Position numbers and translations under genes: made by a program. A DNA stretch of 64,000 bases, taken from positions 992,001-1,056,000 of the forward strand of contig NC_068563.1 in NCBI RefSeq assembly GCF_022201045.2, read 5' to 3'. Shown here piece after piece: positions 11,188 through 23,037 of this stretch. Source of the stretch: Citrus sinensis. Taxonomy: Eukaryota > Streptophyta > Magnoliopsida > Sapindales > Rutaceae. Positions within the stretch are counted from its first letter, which is position 1. Each line of letters opens with the position of its first letter. The notes beneath the pieces were generated by a model. The model was not told where the DNA came from. It searched no databases and worked only from the letters and a program-made list of their open reading frames with translations.

Positions 11188-14051
11188 TGAAGCTACCAAT
11201 TAATAAACTCTTTACAACTCCTGCATAAAACATGAAGTTAAAAATGTCTTGTCTACTCAACAAGATCTCGCGCCAAACCACATGGGACCCAGAAAAAAAG
11301 GAATAAAAACCGTTGGACCAACAGCTGACGTGGCGGGATCTGGGATATAAAGAGAAACTCAAATCAAGAGAATGAACCTGATAATGATAAGAGAGTTCGA
11401 GGGGCCTTGGAGAAGAAACCCTTTGGCTCACCAACAAAGTTTGAGATTTGTTGTTTCTTTCTTCTTTATCTTCTTCTCGATTTCGCTGACTCAGTGATCT
11501 TCTTGAAATCTTAGTTTAATCCAACTTGTTAATCACGTATAAGTTTTATGATTAAACAAATCAAAAGTAAATACTTCGGCTTTAACGAGATGCTTTATTT
11601 AAATTTCTATTAGTGCTAAATATTTTTTTAATTTAGTTCCCTACATTTTTCAGTTTTAAATGGTTATTCAGAAATTAAAAAGAAAAAAAAAATGCTTTCA
11701 TAAACACCCCTTTAAACCGTGTAGCTAATCGTAAATGCATAAACTATAGTATTGTTGGTGAGATAATGTGACTAGACCACTCTTATGTTAGTAAATTTAT
11801 AATGTTAATAAAATAATTTATGTAGTCTATCTTCTGTCTTTTTCTTATATAATAGAAATATAGAATAATCTTCTATAGTATGGTAACATAATTATCCTTC
11901 TATATAAAATGTTATTTTGTTAATCACCTCATGTTTTTATAAGTGTTGTAATGCCAATCTTAAGAGAAAAGAAATCATTAAAGACTGATTAATAAAAATA
12001 ACCCATCCAATAACTAAATGGTAATTCACTTCTTTTTCCACAGATACGGTTCAAAATTGTTGTGTATGCATTAGTGTTTTCTTTTTTCTTTTCAAATATT
12101 TTAAAAATAGATTTATTTTTTAGTCCAAATATTCAAATTGTAATTGATCTAAAGGGTTCGTAAAAAATTGATTGTAAATATAAGTAAGTAAATTTGTTAT
12201 GTAATGTTACAAAAAAATGTTGATTATACGTTAATAATTTGTCTCTTTTTATTAAATAAATAAACGAATATTACTATTGCTATATTTTAATGTTTAAAAA
12301 GAGAAAAACCAAAAATAAAAAATAAAAAATAGATAAAGGCTTTCGTGAGTAACTTCAAATCCAAGTGGGATACGAACCCAAGAGGAACAGAGTTACAGAC
12401 TATGGAGGGAAGGCCTTACCCACAAAACCCAAATTTAGGGGATAAGCTTATCCCCAACCTCGGTTCTATCAATCAAAAGGATAAACCTGAATCCAAACAG
12501 TCCCTCATCATTCGTACGTGTAGGCCTGTAGCTGTAAGGTGCCTTGTTTTGCGAAATGACTGAGGACTTGGTTTCGTATAAAGATCGACAGGCCAGAAAA
12601 TGGAGAGAACTGAAGAATAGGGTCATTAAATTAAATTAAATTAAAAAAAAAAAAACGGGGTGATTTTTGTTGGGTCAATGACGTGGCAAAAGCCCATCAA
12701 CAGTCAAATATCCACGTCATCGCCATCGTCATCGTCATTTTTCCTTCAACTTGGGGTCTAGGCCACAGCCAGAAAGAATCCCGTGCTCAATCAACCCTAC
12801 ATCATGGGGATTGATAAAGATAAAGATACGATAACAGAGCTGCCCATCAATTGACAATTTCAAAGTCCACTCACTCACTGCCTCCTCTTTTTCTTCCCTC
12901 ACGCAACAATAATTACCAGTTACTATTTTTTTTTCCCCCCTAGATTTAACAACATCTACTTGTTACAATCACACGTAGCTTTCTTTATCTTTGTTTAAAG
13001 GCGGGATATAATATTTTTATTTTTATTTTTATTTTTATTTTTATCAATCTAATAACATATGCCCGTCGGCTCTTAAAAAAAAAACACTAAACATACTTAT
13101 GAAGAGCCAAAAGGATTGAGGCTGCTGAACCTAGCAAGTATTTTTAACACCCCTAAAAGATTGGAATTTGAAAAACATTTGCTAAGTTGTGGTCCAAGCA
13201 TTCCTTAATTTTGCCTCAAGAACAACAGGAGGTTGGGTGATTTAGTGAATAGCTTGGCGGATCCGTGGGACCTGCCCAAGCCGAGGGTTAAAATTGCATT
13301 CATTAACCCAAAATGAATAGGAGTATTGAATGCAATAGCACTCGAGAATGGAGATTTGGCTTTTTTAAAGGCCTACAACAACACATTATGAAGGGTGTCT
13401 ATCTTCTGATGAAATATGGCAGCTTTGCTTGGTTGCTGCTTTTCACTCCCCTTTTTTCTCAAAATCAATGAGACAATTAATTAGTAAAAATGAAGAATCA
13501 AAAGGATAATCAATGAACCATCCCACTAACTTCCTGTAGGCTACCTAGTCTAGGAGAACTTCAAGAAAAGAGCTTCATAATGGAGGCTTTGTGTGTGTGA
13601 ACACTGACACGTTAGATTCTGACATTTTTGCTTCAGGCTCTCCTGTCACTGTTAAATTTGAAGCACAATAACAGTAACACAACTCTGTCTCTGCTGCTGC
13701 ACAAACACAGGCAGCAAGGCCAATGCCTGTGCCAAAATTTTTGACAAAAAAAATAAGCTTAAAAGAGTAAACAAATCATCCCACTATTGGAAAATTAAAA
13801 GAGATGATATCCCACGATCTCTTCTGTTTAAAGTTACTGTTCATTTCATTCACTACCTGTTTTGTTTCAAGTAACAACAAATTTAATTTAATGTTAAAAG
13901 CTTTTTTAAGATTAAAAAAAAAAAACCTAGCTATAGCTTATAGGTACAAGAAGCCTAACAATCTAATAACATAATAATAATAACATTTAACATTGATTGC
14001 ATGAAACTGGATGATGGGTTCTATTCATTTCCCGGAAAATCTTGCACTTTC
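11188..14051. other. Intergenic spacer, no supported gene
   Basis: Contains the PI-synthase promoter and leader (11188 to about 11500, read leftward) and AT-rich filler. A tRNA-like GGGTTCGTATCCCAC motif lies on the minus strand near 12368; it resembles a SINE B box, but no element ends were found. The open frames at 12345-12626 look like chance. Confidence 0.5.
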
Positions 14052-15124
14052 CTAGAAAATTAAGGCCTCTATGCTAGCCTTCTTTGGTGTTAAGCAAACA
14101 GGGCAAGAATCAAGAAAAGCTTCACATGCTCTGCATGCACAAAGGTGCCTACAAGGAAGGAACAAAACGCACGAATCCCTAGAGTTACAGCCTTTGCAAA
14201 CCATCACCATCTTCGTTGATCTCTGTTCTTGCTCTGTTTCCGCTGCTCCTTTGTAATTATAATTATTATTACTTTCACCAAAACCGATGCCGATTACTCT
14301 GTTTTGCTCTGTTTCTTCTTCTTCTACATCACAGCAGGATTCTGCATCTTCGACTCCATTGTTGAAGCAACAAAAGGCCTTTTCTTTCAATTGTTCCAAT
14401 GAGTTATTGAGTGAAAACACCATTGCTTCGTTTTCTTGCGCTATTCTTTGCCATGCTTGGCTCTCCATCTCCAATTTCTTTAACAAAATTTCTAACTCCA
14501 TTGTCCTATTTGTTGCTTTCGCTATCTCTTCATCTTTTTGTCTCAGTAAAGCTGACGTTTTTATCTCTATCTTCTTTAGCAGCACCTCGAGTTGCTGCTT
14601 TCTTTGTTCTTGTAACACCAATCTCAATCTCTCGTTCTGTTCCCACAGACAACAAAAAAAAAAAAAAAATCAATTTCGCGTGCAATAACAACAAAAGAAG
14701 TAAAGTCGTAAACTTTAGGGGCAAAAACTTTGAGAAAGCAAATATTAAACAAGCCCAGATTTTTTTTTTTTTTTCAAGTTCTGACCTGTGATATAATATA
14801 ATGATCAATCTCCTGTCTTTGCTTCTCAGCTTGAAGAGCTAGGCTTTGAGAAAATGGCATTGAGTCAAAATTTTGATTTCTCTGTTGCTGATGCTGTAGC
14901 TGCTGCTGCTGCATGTGTTGTGGATGTTGCCGCAGCTTTTGGGGTTGCATATCGAAACAAAACCCATTGGACCCATTAACACCAACACCACAACAAGCAT
15001 TGTCCACGATCAAATCTTGGGGGGAGGAGCCGCCACCACCCAATAATGGATTAATCCCGTACCCAAATCCTAACCCTAAACCAATATTATTCTCTGAATA
15101 ACCATGTGCTGCTTGTATAGCCAT
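14052..15124 (-). CDS. BOI-related RING-type E3 ubiquitin ligase
   Basis: Two exons (15124-14786 and 14636-14052) join in phase 0 to give 307 residues, the usual size for BOI/BRG and S-ribonuclease-binding-protein RING ligases. The N-terminal part is Gly-, Gln- and His-rich, with a Gln run near residues 75-95. A long charged coiled coil follows (about 100-200), holding the L-L-K-K-x-E and E-L-E-I-L-L repeats and the SQAWQ patch typical of the family. The C-terminal RING spans about residues 260-294, with C-x2-C, a PCRHLC centre and a closing CPVC. The family transfers ubiquitin in cell-death, stress and gibberellin responses. The intron donor is GTCAGA and the acceptor is GGAACAG. The + strand open frames over this gene are shadows. 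Confidence 0.93.
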
Positions 15125-15396
15125 TGATAAAAAAATTACTCAACCAAAGATCAAAAACCAATACAAAGCAAAACCTTTCCTTCTTCTTCTTCTAATCCCT
15201 TAACCTTTACAAATCATCAAACGGGTATCTTTTCTTCATCAACCGTAAAAAGCTTTTAAGAACTTGCGATTTCCTTCCTTTCTTTCTTTCCTCTCCGGCC
15301 TATGAATATGATGATGACGGTGCTGCGAGTATACTGATGTTAGCTTTGAGGAACATTTAAAGAACACAAGGGGAGTGGTGGCATGGGGCGTGTGTG

Positions 15397-15404
15397 TATT
15401 TATA
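15397..15404 (-). promoter_or_regulatory. TATA box of the RING ligase gene
   Basis: The minus strand reads TATAAATA about 275 bp upstream of the ATG at 15124, on the correct strand. A 5' leader of roughly 240 bases would follow. Confidence 0.6.
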
Positions 15405-16348
15405 CGAGAGGTGGTGATGTTGAGGTGTGAATGTGGGATAAATAAACAAATGCTTTAAAAAACAATAAATTAATTAATGGGGGAGTGAGAGTCTCTTTTC
15501 TCTTGTTTATCGTATAAAGTAAGTAATAAAGAGGTGTATGGGATGTAGTAAGCAAAGCAACAACGTACACATGCAGATTTTGTGACTAAACTATCGGGTC
15601 AGAGATTTCAGAGGCGTTTGTTTGGTTTGGTTTTGTTTTTTGTTTTTTTTTTTGTGTGTGTTTCTTGATTTGAATAAAATATAAGAAATTCAATTCCAAG
15701 TGGGTGTGGGCAATGAATGAGAGCGTAGTCCTTTCTTCTTTCTGAATAAGTCAGTTCTTATTTTGGAGAGAGAATCACAGATTTTGTCAGTTTGGTCATC
15801 TGGAAAGCCTGAAGAATAGGATTATTTATTGCTTTTTCCTTATTATGGGAGTATAATAAATAAATAATTTTGGAAGTTTCGTTTCTAATTCTATCATAAT
15901 TTTGGGGACATAAATATTAACTCCATCATAATTTTCGACGAATTTCTTGTTTATTTAGCATACAAATTACTTGTGGGTATTTATGTTTGAAACGCTAGTT
16001 CGGGTTCTAAAGTGAGAAAATTCGGTAAGTGAGCTATTTTTATTAATTAGTCTTAATTTTAAACAACTTTTGTAGTTTCCCCAAAATTCTTTTTTTATTT
16101 TAAAGATGATTTATATAGTTTTGGTAATAAATGATTCTAATATTAAACTATTTTAATCATTGTTAAGTTAGGATTTCGTGTGGTTAATGCTTCATAAAAT
16201 TGGATTAGGCGTGGCAATTTTTGACCTCTTTAATTACTTTCTTTAATCCTCAATATATATAAGACAACAAGGATTAAGAGGTGTATTTACCATAATTATT
16301 GTTTCCGAAACGTATTTGTTACGAAGGAAATTAGGGGGGGTTAAAGTT

Positions 16349-16450
16349 AGCATAAAATCTACTAATTGAAGTCATACTTTTATTGTTTTTAACTTCTTGA
16401 GCATAAAATCTACTAAATTTAAGTTATACTTTAATTGTTTTTAACTTCTT
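16349..16450. repeat. 51-bp tandem duplication, two diverged copies
   Basis: Both units begin AGCATAAAATCTACTAA and end TTGTTTTTAACTTCTT, with several differences in the middle. It looks like an old local duplication. Confidence 0.85.
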
Positions 16451-19400
16451 AAAGTGGGTTTGATGTTGAATCAAAAACTGTTCTCATAATTGAAGAAAAT
16501 TACTGAAATTTTTAATCGTACCCGTTTCTGAAAATACTTGTAAGGGAACGTTAATTTTGAATAGAATTCTTCTTATTCTTGGTGTTAAAAGTAAATAAAT
16601 CTAGATTAAGGATATCTATAATATAACCTCATATGTTAATCATCTCAAGGCGTTATTTGATAGCATTCATTACTTCAGATTAATCATCTACGATAATAAT
16701 GCACAATTTCATCAACAACATGAACGATTTTCACTTTTACTTTGAAGCTTTTTTTTCTTTTCTTTTCTTTTTTGGGTATAATTAAATTCCTAACAAATGT
16801 CTTTTCCCCTTTAACGTTTAAAGTTAATAGAATTCATGCCTACAAAAGGAATAAGAATGATAATTAATTATAACGTAAAAGCTAAGCTTTATTGCAAGCA
16901 TTGAAAGCAAGGGCTAATTAAAGATTGGATGCTAAGCCATTTTAATTTGATGGATCTCGTCATCGCTGGCCGGTCTCAAAATATTTTATTGTATAGTTTT
17001 GGCTCCACCATCTTAATAATTACAGTTAAAGAAATGAACCCTTTGTAATTATTCCATTAAGAGCCATTAAGATACAGTCAATATGCACTACAAAATTTGC
17101 TTGCCCATAAAAAAAAAAAATATATTAGATGGCTATTTAAGAAGCACAATTCAAAGTCCTTTTTAGCACACCGACCATCCGATCAATCAAAGCTTGTTTA
17201 ATGCCATATATTACTAGCTATTTGTTAATTTTGTTTATTGCTTACGGATAGCACAAAAGGATGACGATGCTTGTGTGGAGTCTCTCAAAATTAAGTCCCA
17301 TCAATCCAAAAACAATGTGAGAGTTGTTACTCTATTAGCTTTCTTCCTTCAATTAATTACAATTTCATTTGGCTTTGACGTTTTGAACTTTTATGCATGT
17401 ATGTACAAACCAATTCTTTAATTTTTAATTTTTTTTTTTAACAACTTCATTATGAGTTCAAATAGCGGTCCAAAAGCATACGCGTTTTAATTATTTTTAT
17501 AAAGATACGCTGCCATAGCTCAAAGGAGAACAGGTCCTTTAATTTTCTATCACGATGATTAATCATTTGTGACACATACAAAAACAAGTCTATTATTTCA
17601 ACTACAACCCGCCAACCACGTACGTATGTCATGCACAAATTAGCTTCGCTCATCTATATATTTTCCCATATATAAAAAAAAAAAAAAAAATGTTAATCTC
17701 AGCAGCATGCATACATCAATCGCTTTCGTTGTTAGTAGAAAAAAAGACGGTCTTATATGGGTGGTATTAATTTTCATTTTTTAGTTATCCCTAATTAAGA
17801 AAGCAATGCATTTATGCATATAGCCTTATTGACTTTACTAATCCAACACCTACCCACTTGATTGTGTCAAATGAATCATCAAGCAACAAAAATTCTAAAC
17901 TGTTTTGTTCCCTTTCGCCTTTTGTGGAATTCTTTTCCTTATCATTCTATTATCTTCTTGAAATTAATCTAGATTATACATGTTTAAATTTTATTTTGCT
18001 TATGTGATCAAACTTATGAACCTTATCTAGAAAACGGTCATAGATGGTACCAAATTAATTGCCAATAGCCAAGCAACATATATCACATTATACACCTCTC
18101 GTTATTTATTTGAAAAATCAAATCAACCACACCCCACCTTGGATGGTTGAAATTTGAAATTTGAAAATAATGGATCCTAAATCACGGAAACTTGTCCATG
18201 TCATCGCAGATTATAGGGCTCCACAAGTGCAAATAAAGTCCAAAGCATGCGATATACTGCAAAAACATTTCCCTAGTCTTACATAAACATCAATATAAAT
18301 ATTGAAATTCAATCGCAAACGGTCACATCTTTTTGTTGAAAAGGCAAATCAAAATGGGGTTTCGGTTTATTTTGTTCGGGAAATTTATAGAAATAGTTTA
18401 AAATTAATTTGCAAAATGATATAATATATTACTTCTCTTATTGTTCTTTTCACTCTAGTACCTAAACTAGACATTTTATTGACAAATGTCTTTTAGTAAT
18501 CGCGTTAAAATGGATGATTCAAATGTTAAGATTCAACCCATGACGATTGGTAGGTAATTTAAATGTTAATTGTTTGTTTACTATGACAAATTATTTAAGG
18601 ACATTTATGCCTAAAATATCAATTTTTACCCAACAAATTAAGGGAAAAAAAATTATATAAGCGAGCCACACTCGTAATTTACCCAAAATTTGAGTTATTA
18701 AATTCTATAAAAGTTTCCTCATGCGTTTTTGTTCCGGTGGGCAATTGATTTGAATAATATTTTATGACAATGAACTGAGGAAGCAAAGAGGAAACATGGC
18801 AACGAAGAAAGCTAACTCGATCGATTATCAAAAGTCCACAGCACGTATGGTGGTGAGCGTGGCCCCATGTGCTGCCCACCAACCATGACTCAATGAACCA
18901 TCTTCTCAGCTTCTGCAACTGAAATTCAATGGTGCAATCCATGTGAAAACACACCAACACTTTCTCTCTATTATTATTATTATTATTATTTTTTAATTAA
19001 AAAAAAAAAGGATGTGAAAGGTGGTGGTGGTGCATGGGGCAAAATTCCGAAGCCCGTGCATGTGTGTGTATATACATTTTCTTTTTCTCGTATTTGCTGC
19101 TGAAAAAAGCACTTCTCTCGCTGCAACTTCCCAACAACTTCCCCTTTGTTTTTATGCTTTTGGCAAAGTCATGTACTCATGTAAGCGTACATACCTGGGT
19201 CTTACTTCCCCCCCATAATACCAACGCAATCCCCTTTCCCCACAATTGCATGTGTACAGATGGTGGTGGGGGTAAATGAAAATGAAAATTAATATTAAAA
19301 GAGCCCGCAAGCAAGACTTTCTAGTTTTTCCAAGTGCTTTCGTGCTTTTTCATTGTCATAATGATTTGCCCTTATATTGGTGTTTGTGGAAATGTGAAAC

Positions 19401-19491
19401 TTAATCCCTAATAAACAGGGCTTATAGATGGGAAGGCAGCCAGCCACCCACTAGGCTTTTTTCTTCTTTTTTTTTCTTTCGCATAAATTAA

Positions 19492-19804
19492 TTTTTTTTT
19501 TTTATTACATGAAACTATTGCTCAGATTACAACTCATATTACATGAGACTATAACTGATATGTACAAGTCAGACAATTACTGGGACCAACTTACATCAAT
19601 GTTAATGGAGCTCTGCCCAGATTTTAACCCTCACAAATATTCGAGGGATGTATACTCCTCACTCATGGGTAATAGAGAAGACTACCTTCACTCAAATTAA
19701 TTGAGAAAGAAAATACCCCCACAATGTTTTTGTGGGGGTTCGAACTGCTGCCCTCCAATTTGGAGGGCAGCAGCCCTGGCCACTCAGGCTGAGCCGAATG
19801 GTTA
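19492..19804 (-). mobile_element. tRNA-derived SINE, copy 1
   Basis: A 313-bp element on the minus strand. Its A-tail is the T run at 19492-19503. Near its 5' end it has an A-box-like stretch (GGCTCAGCCTGAGTGG) and a perfect B box GTTCGAACC (complement of 19737-19745). The flanks are a perfect 10-bp direct repeat, CATAAATTAA, at 19482-19491 and 19805-19814. The interval between the A and B boxes is a 29-bp palindrome with 14-bp arms (19745-19773). The body shares the TTCGAGGG and GATGTA segments with copies 2 and 3. The open frame 19509-19700 lies inside it and is not a gene. Confidence 0.85.
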
Positions 19805-19814
19805 CATAAATTAA

Positions 19815-21124
19815 ATTGTGGAAGAAGATTAATTACATTTTTTCTTCAAAATATTAAGATGTAGATTCGGTCTGTTCGTATTTTAAAAATCTAAATTATT
19901 TCATGATATAATTAATTTAGAAAGTAGACTGTACACATAGTGGGATACTTAATTAGATATCTAAACTGCACACAACATAATTAAGTAATGAAATCTAGTA
20001 GATTTCTAATTGTAAATTACAATCATTAATTTTCTTCTAAATATTAAGAAATAGATCTATATCTACGTTATATATGCCACAACAAAATTGATCCAAGATG
20101 TTGATCCATCTAGATATTTGGATCGCAGGACATAATAGTGTCAATCTATAAGATTTTCTGTTGACATTTACTATATGTAGATTTAATTATTGTAATATTT
20201 GGGGGGGAAAAAGGCAGTTTAATATTGTATGTACATAGTGGAAACAGAGATCATTATTCCATTAACATACGCGGATAAAATTATGACAAATATGTAGTGA
20301 ACATCGGGTCAATTCAAAGAAGCATGTGTTTGTTAATTAAGCATGATTAAAAAGTGAAAATTAAACCGTGTGGTTACTGATAAACCCCACCATTAAGTAA
20401 TTTTCAAGCTACCCAAGATGAATTTAAAGGGTTGTCGAAAGACTTTATGTATATATCAAAGCTCAATCAATTAAATAATTTCCAAGGCGTGTCAAGGCTG
20501 GCTAGTGCTCATTATTATTACATTGAAGTTTCTCATTTAACACTGTTTTGACCTAATTGTTTGAAAAAACTTTCATGAACAGCTGACCAAATTCAACAAA
20601 CAGATGATAGCCAGGAGCTTAATTAAGAATTATAACTTCTTGTCATCCAAAGAATCGAATCGGATCGCACATACATGTGAAGACTTCGAAAGAGACGAAA
20701 TGAGACGGTGGGTTTAACAAGTTATTGCGAGATCACCAAGGCACCAAGGACTTATTAATCTTCGTGGCCCACGATATTGATTGTGGTGCCACCATTTGTG
20801 ACTTGAACAGCCAAACCAAAACTCACTCACCCAATTACAGTCATTCGGCCACCCGAAAAGCAGCTCGTGCCCATATGGGCCACCATGTTGCTTTGGTTAA
20901 ATGAATGAATTCCATAATTGATCATCAGGCTGCTTCTATCCATTTTAATTAATAAACGGAAAAGGGGACTCGGATTTGTAGGATTGTCATATTCTACACG
21001 TTAATTATCTCTAACGCTTCAGCAATAAACACGCAGGTTCGTACGTTTAAGCCTAGCTTTTCAAGAATAAACATAGAGACATTCTCTTAGAAATGCATAT
21101 GCATCAATGATCAATCTAATCTCA
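19815..21124. other. Spacer between SINE copies 1 and 2
   Basis: AT-rich single-copy sequence; no gene, hairpin or repeat stands out. Confidence 0.5.
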
Positions 21125-21141
21125 TGCCATATATGTAGGTT

Positions 21142-21522
21142 TTTTTTTTTTTTTTTTGATGACATGAGACTATTGTTCAAATTACAACTCATATTATAAC
21201 TCATATTACATGAGAGTATAACTGATATGTACAATCATATATATATACTGAGATCTATTAACATTAATGCTGATATGACACTGCTCAGATTTTTGTAACC
21301 CTCTCAAATATTCGAGGACATTAATGCTGATATGGCACTGCTCAGATTTTTGTAACTCTCTCAAATATTCGAGGGACGTCAAACTCCCATCCTGGGAGAA
21401 AGACTGCCTTCACTCGAGCTCTGTGACTCTAAAAAAGAAAATATAAATAAAACCTCTATAATGTGACTGCAGAGACTCGAACCCATTTCCTCACATATGT
21501 GAGGGAGTAGCTCTAGCCGGTT
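21142..21522 (-). mobile_element. tRNA-derived SINE, copy 2
   Basis: A 381-bp element on the minus strand, A-tail at the left (T run from 21142), flanked by a perfect 17-bp target duplication, TGCCATATATGTAGGTT, at 21125-21141 and 21523-21539. The B box GTTCGAGTC (complement of 21474-21482) matches the pol III consensus. The box-A-to-box-B interval again contains a perfect palindrome (CCTCACAT/ATGTGAGG, 21489-21504) of different sequence from copy 1. It is longer than copy 1 because of an internal 57-bp duplication. The exact, long TSD suggests a fairly recent insertion. Confidence 0.88.
21261..21374. repeat. 57-bp duplication inside SINE copy 2
   Basis: The segment ACATTAATGCTGATATG...TATTCGAGG occurs twice in tandem with few differences. 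Copy 1 has this segment once, so the duplication is specific to this insert or its immediate source. Confidence 0.85.
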
Positions 21523-21849
21523 TGCCATATATGTAGGTTAAAAAGACAAAAAGGGTTGATAATGAAAACCTGTATGTGCGCTTATTTTTGGAGCCACATA
21601 ATTGTTTTATATTAACTTGCATATTAATTAATTAGGCGGAGCTTTATAATTTCTACAGGTGTCCCTTCTCCTTTAATTAATAAAGGACGCGTCAAGTCAT
21701 CAGAATTGATTTATTTCGTCCATATTCAGCTTGACTGGAAGTGGTGTGATGAGTCCTGCATTCACAAGAAGTTGCCTTGGTTGTTCCCTTTATTTTTTTT
21801 GTCTGTGTTTTCGCAGCAGCCATGCATGCATCATGCATGAATGTACTAA

Positions 21850-21882
<33 letters not shown>

Positions 21883-22731
21883 TGTGCTTACTGCTTAGTG
21901 GGGTTATGGTTTGATCGATTGAATTATAAAGATTCAATTGACAACACATTGCTTTGCTGCATCACACGTGGAAACATGTGTGAGAGGTGGATGGATTTGA
22001 AGAGATGCATAATAAAATCAAATAGGCCGGCGGCTGCTTTTATATATATTTAAAAATCTTCTTACACTAAAAATTTAAAATAAATGAATTATTTACTTAA
22101 TAATTTATATATTGAATATAAAATATATATTTATTATAAGAAAAATATTTAAAAATAACGAAAAGTATAAAAAAAAATCCTATTATTAGTTTTTTATTCA
22201 TGTTGAGACATACATATTCTTAAATTTTTTTATTTATATGGTTTATTTAATTTATAATAGATATAAATTAAAGTGTATTTAAAAATAAAAATAATACTGT
22301 AAAATTATGTTGCATGCAAGATACCAGTTATAGACTAATTATAAAATTAGTAAAAAAATAAGTGATATCTATTAATTTTAGTAGGATAAAATTAACCATC
22401 TCCAAATATTTTACACAAAATATAATATAATAAGACTTGAATGTGTTTTGTTTTGGGAGCTACCACACAAGCATGACATTATTGGCACACCTCATTCGTT
22501 AAACTATTCTCTTTCATTCATGCACCTATAATTAAGTATAAATTTTGGTTGAAGAAAAAAAAAATTTTTTTATAGAGTTTACAAGTTTGAAAATTAACGA
22601 AGTTTCGAAAAATTTCAACTTCATTGAATTACTGTCAAGCGAAAAGTTTGGATTTGGAGATTAAATATTATATCATGCATATTGAATTTTCGAGAAGATA
22701 TGATCATACAATGAATCTTGTTAAAATACTT

Positions 22732-23022
22732 TTTTTTTTATACCGATTACACATCACACTATTATATTATATAAATATTTATAATTGTTATTATAATAGA
22801 TTATTACACTAATATTTACAATTAGATATATAACTTGAGACTTATATTATTACTTTAAAAATTATGAAGTACCCTTAAAGATGAGGGATGTCCATACTCT
22901 CCTCGCATTTTGTAAGGGAGAAAGACTTATAAATTAACTCCACACAATCATACTTAATTGAGGAAGGTTGGGTTCACGGGAACTCGAACCATTGCCCTTA
23001 TAGTCATGGTTAACTTTAAGAC
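22732..23022 (-). mobile_element. tRNA-derived SINE, copy 3 (older)
   Basis: A 291-bp element on the minus strand, with a short T run at the left and a perfect 15-bp target duplication, CTTGTTAAAATACTT, at 22717-22731 and 23023-23037. The B box is GTTCGAGTT (complement of 22981-22989), one base off consensus. The body shares GAGGGATGT and AAGGGAGAAAGACT-like blocks with copies 1 and 2 but is more diverged, and its A-tail is nearly gone. Confidence 0.8.
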
Positions 23023-23037
23023 CTTGTTAAAATACTT

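Larger units (their letters stand above)
15125..19481. other. Intergenic spacer, no supported gene
   Basis: The promoter of the RING gene occupies the left part. The rest is AT-rich, with poly-A/T runs (for example 17676-17690), an ATT microsatellite near 18971-18991 and a 51-bp tandem duplication (16349-16450). Short open frames at 18679-18960 and 19021-19279 overlap each other in several frames and have no recognisable domain. Confidence 0.5.

Noticed and set aside
12345-12626. Overlapping 72-aa and 63-aa frames with a tRNA-like GGGTTCGTATCCCAC on the minus strand
   Set aside because: No A box, tail or target duplication could be found, and the proteins look random.
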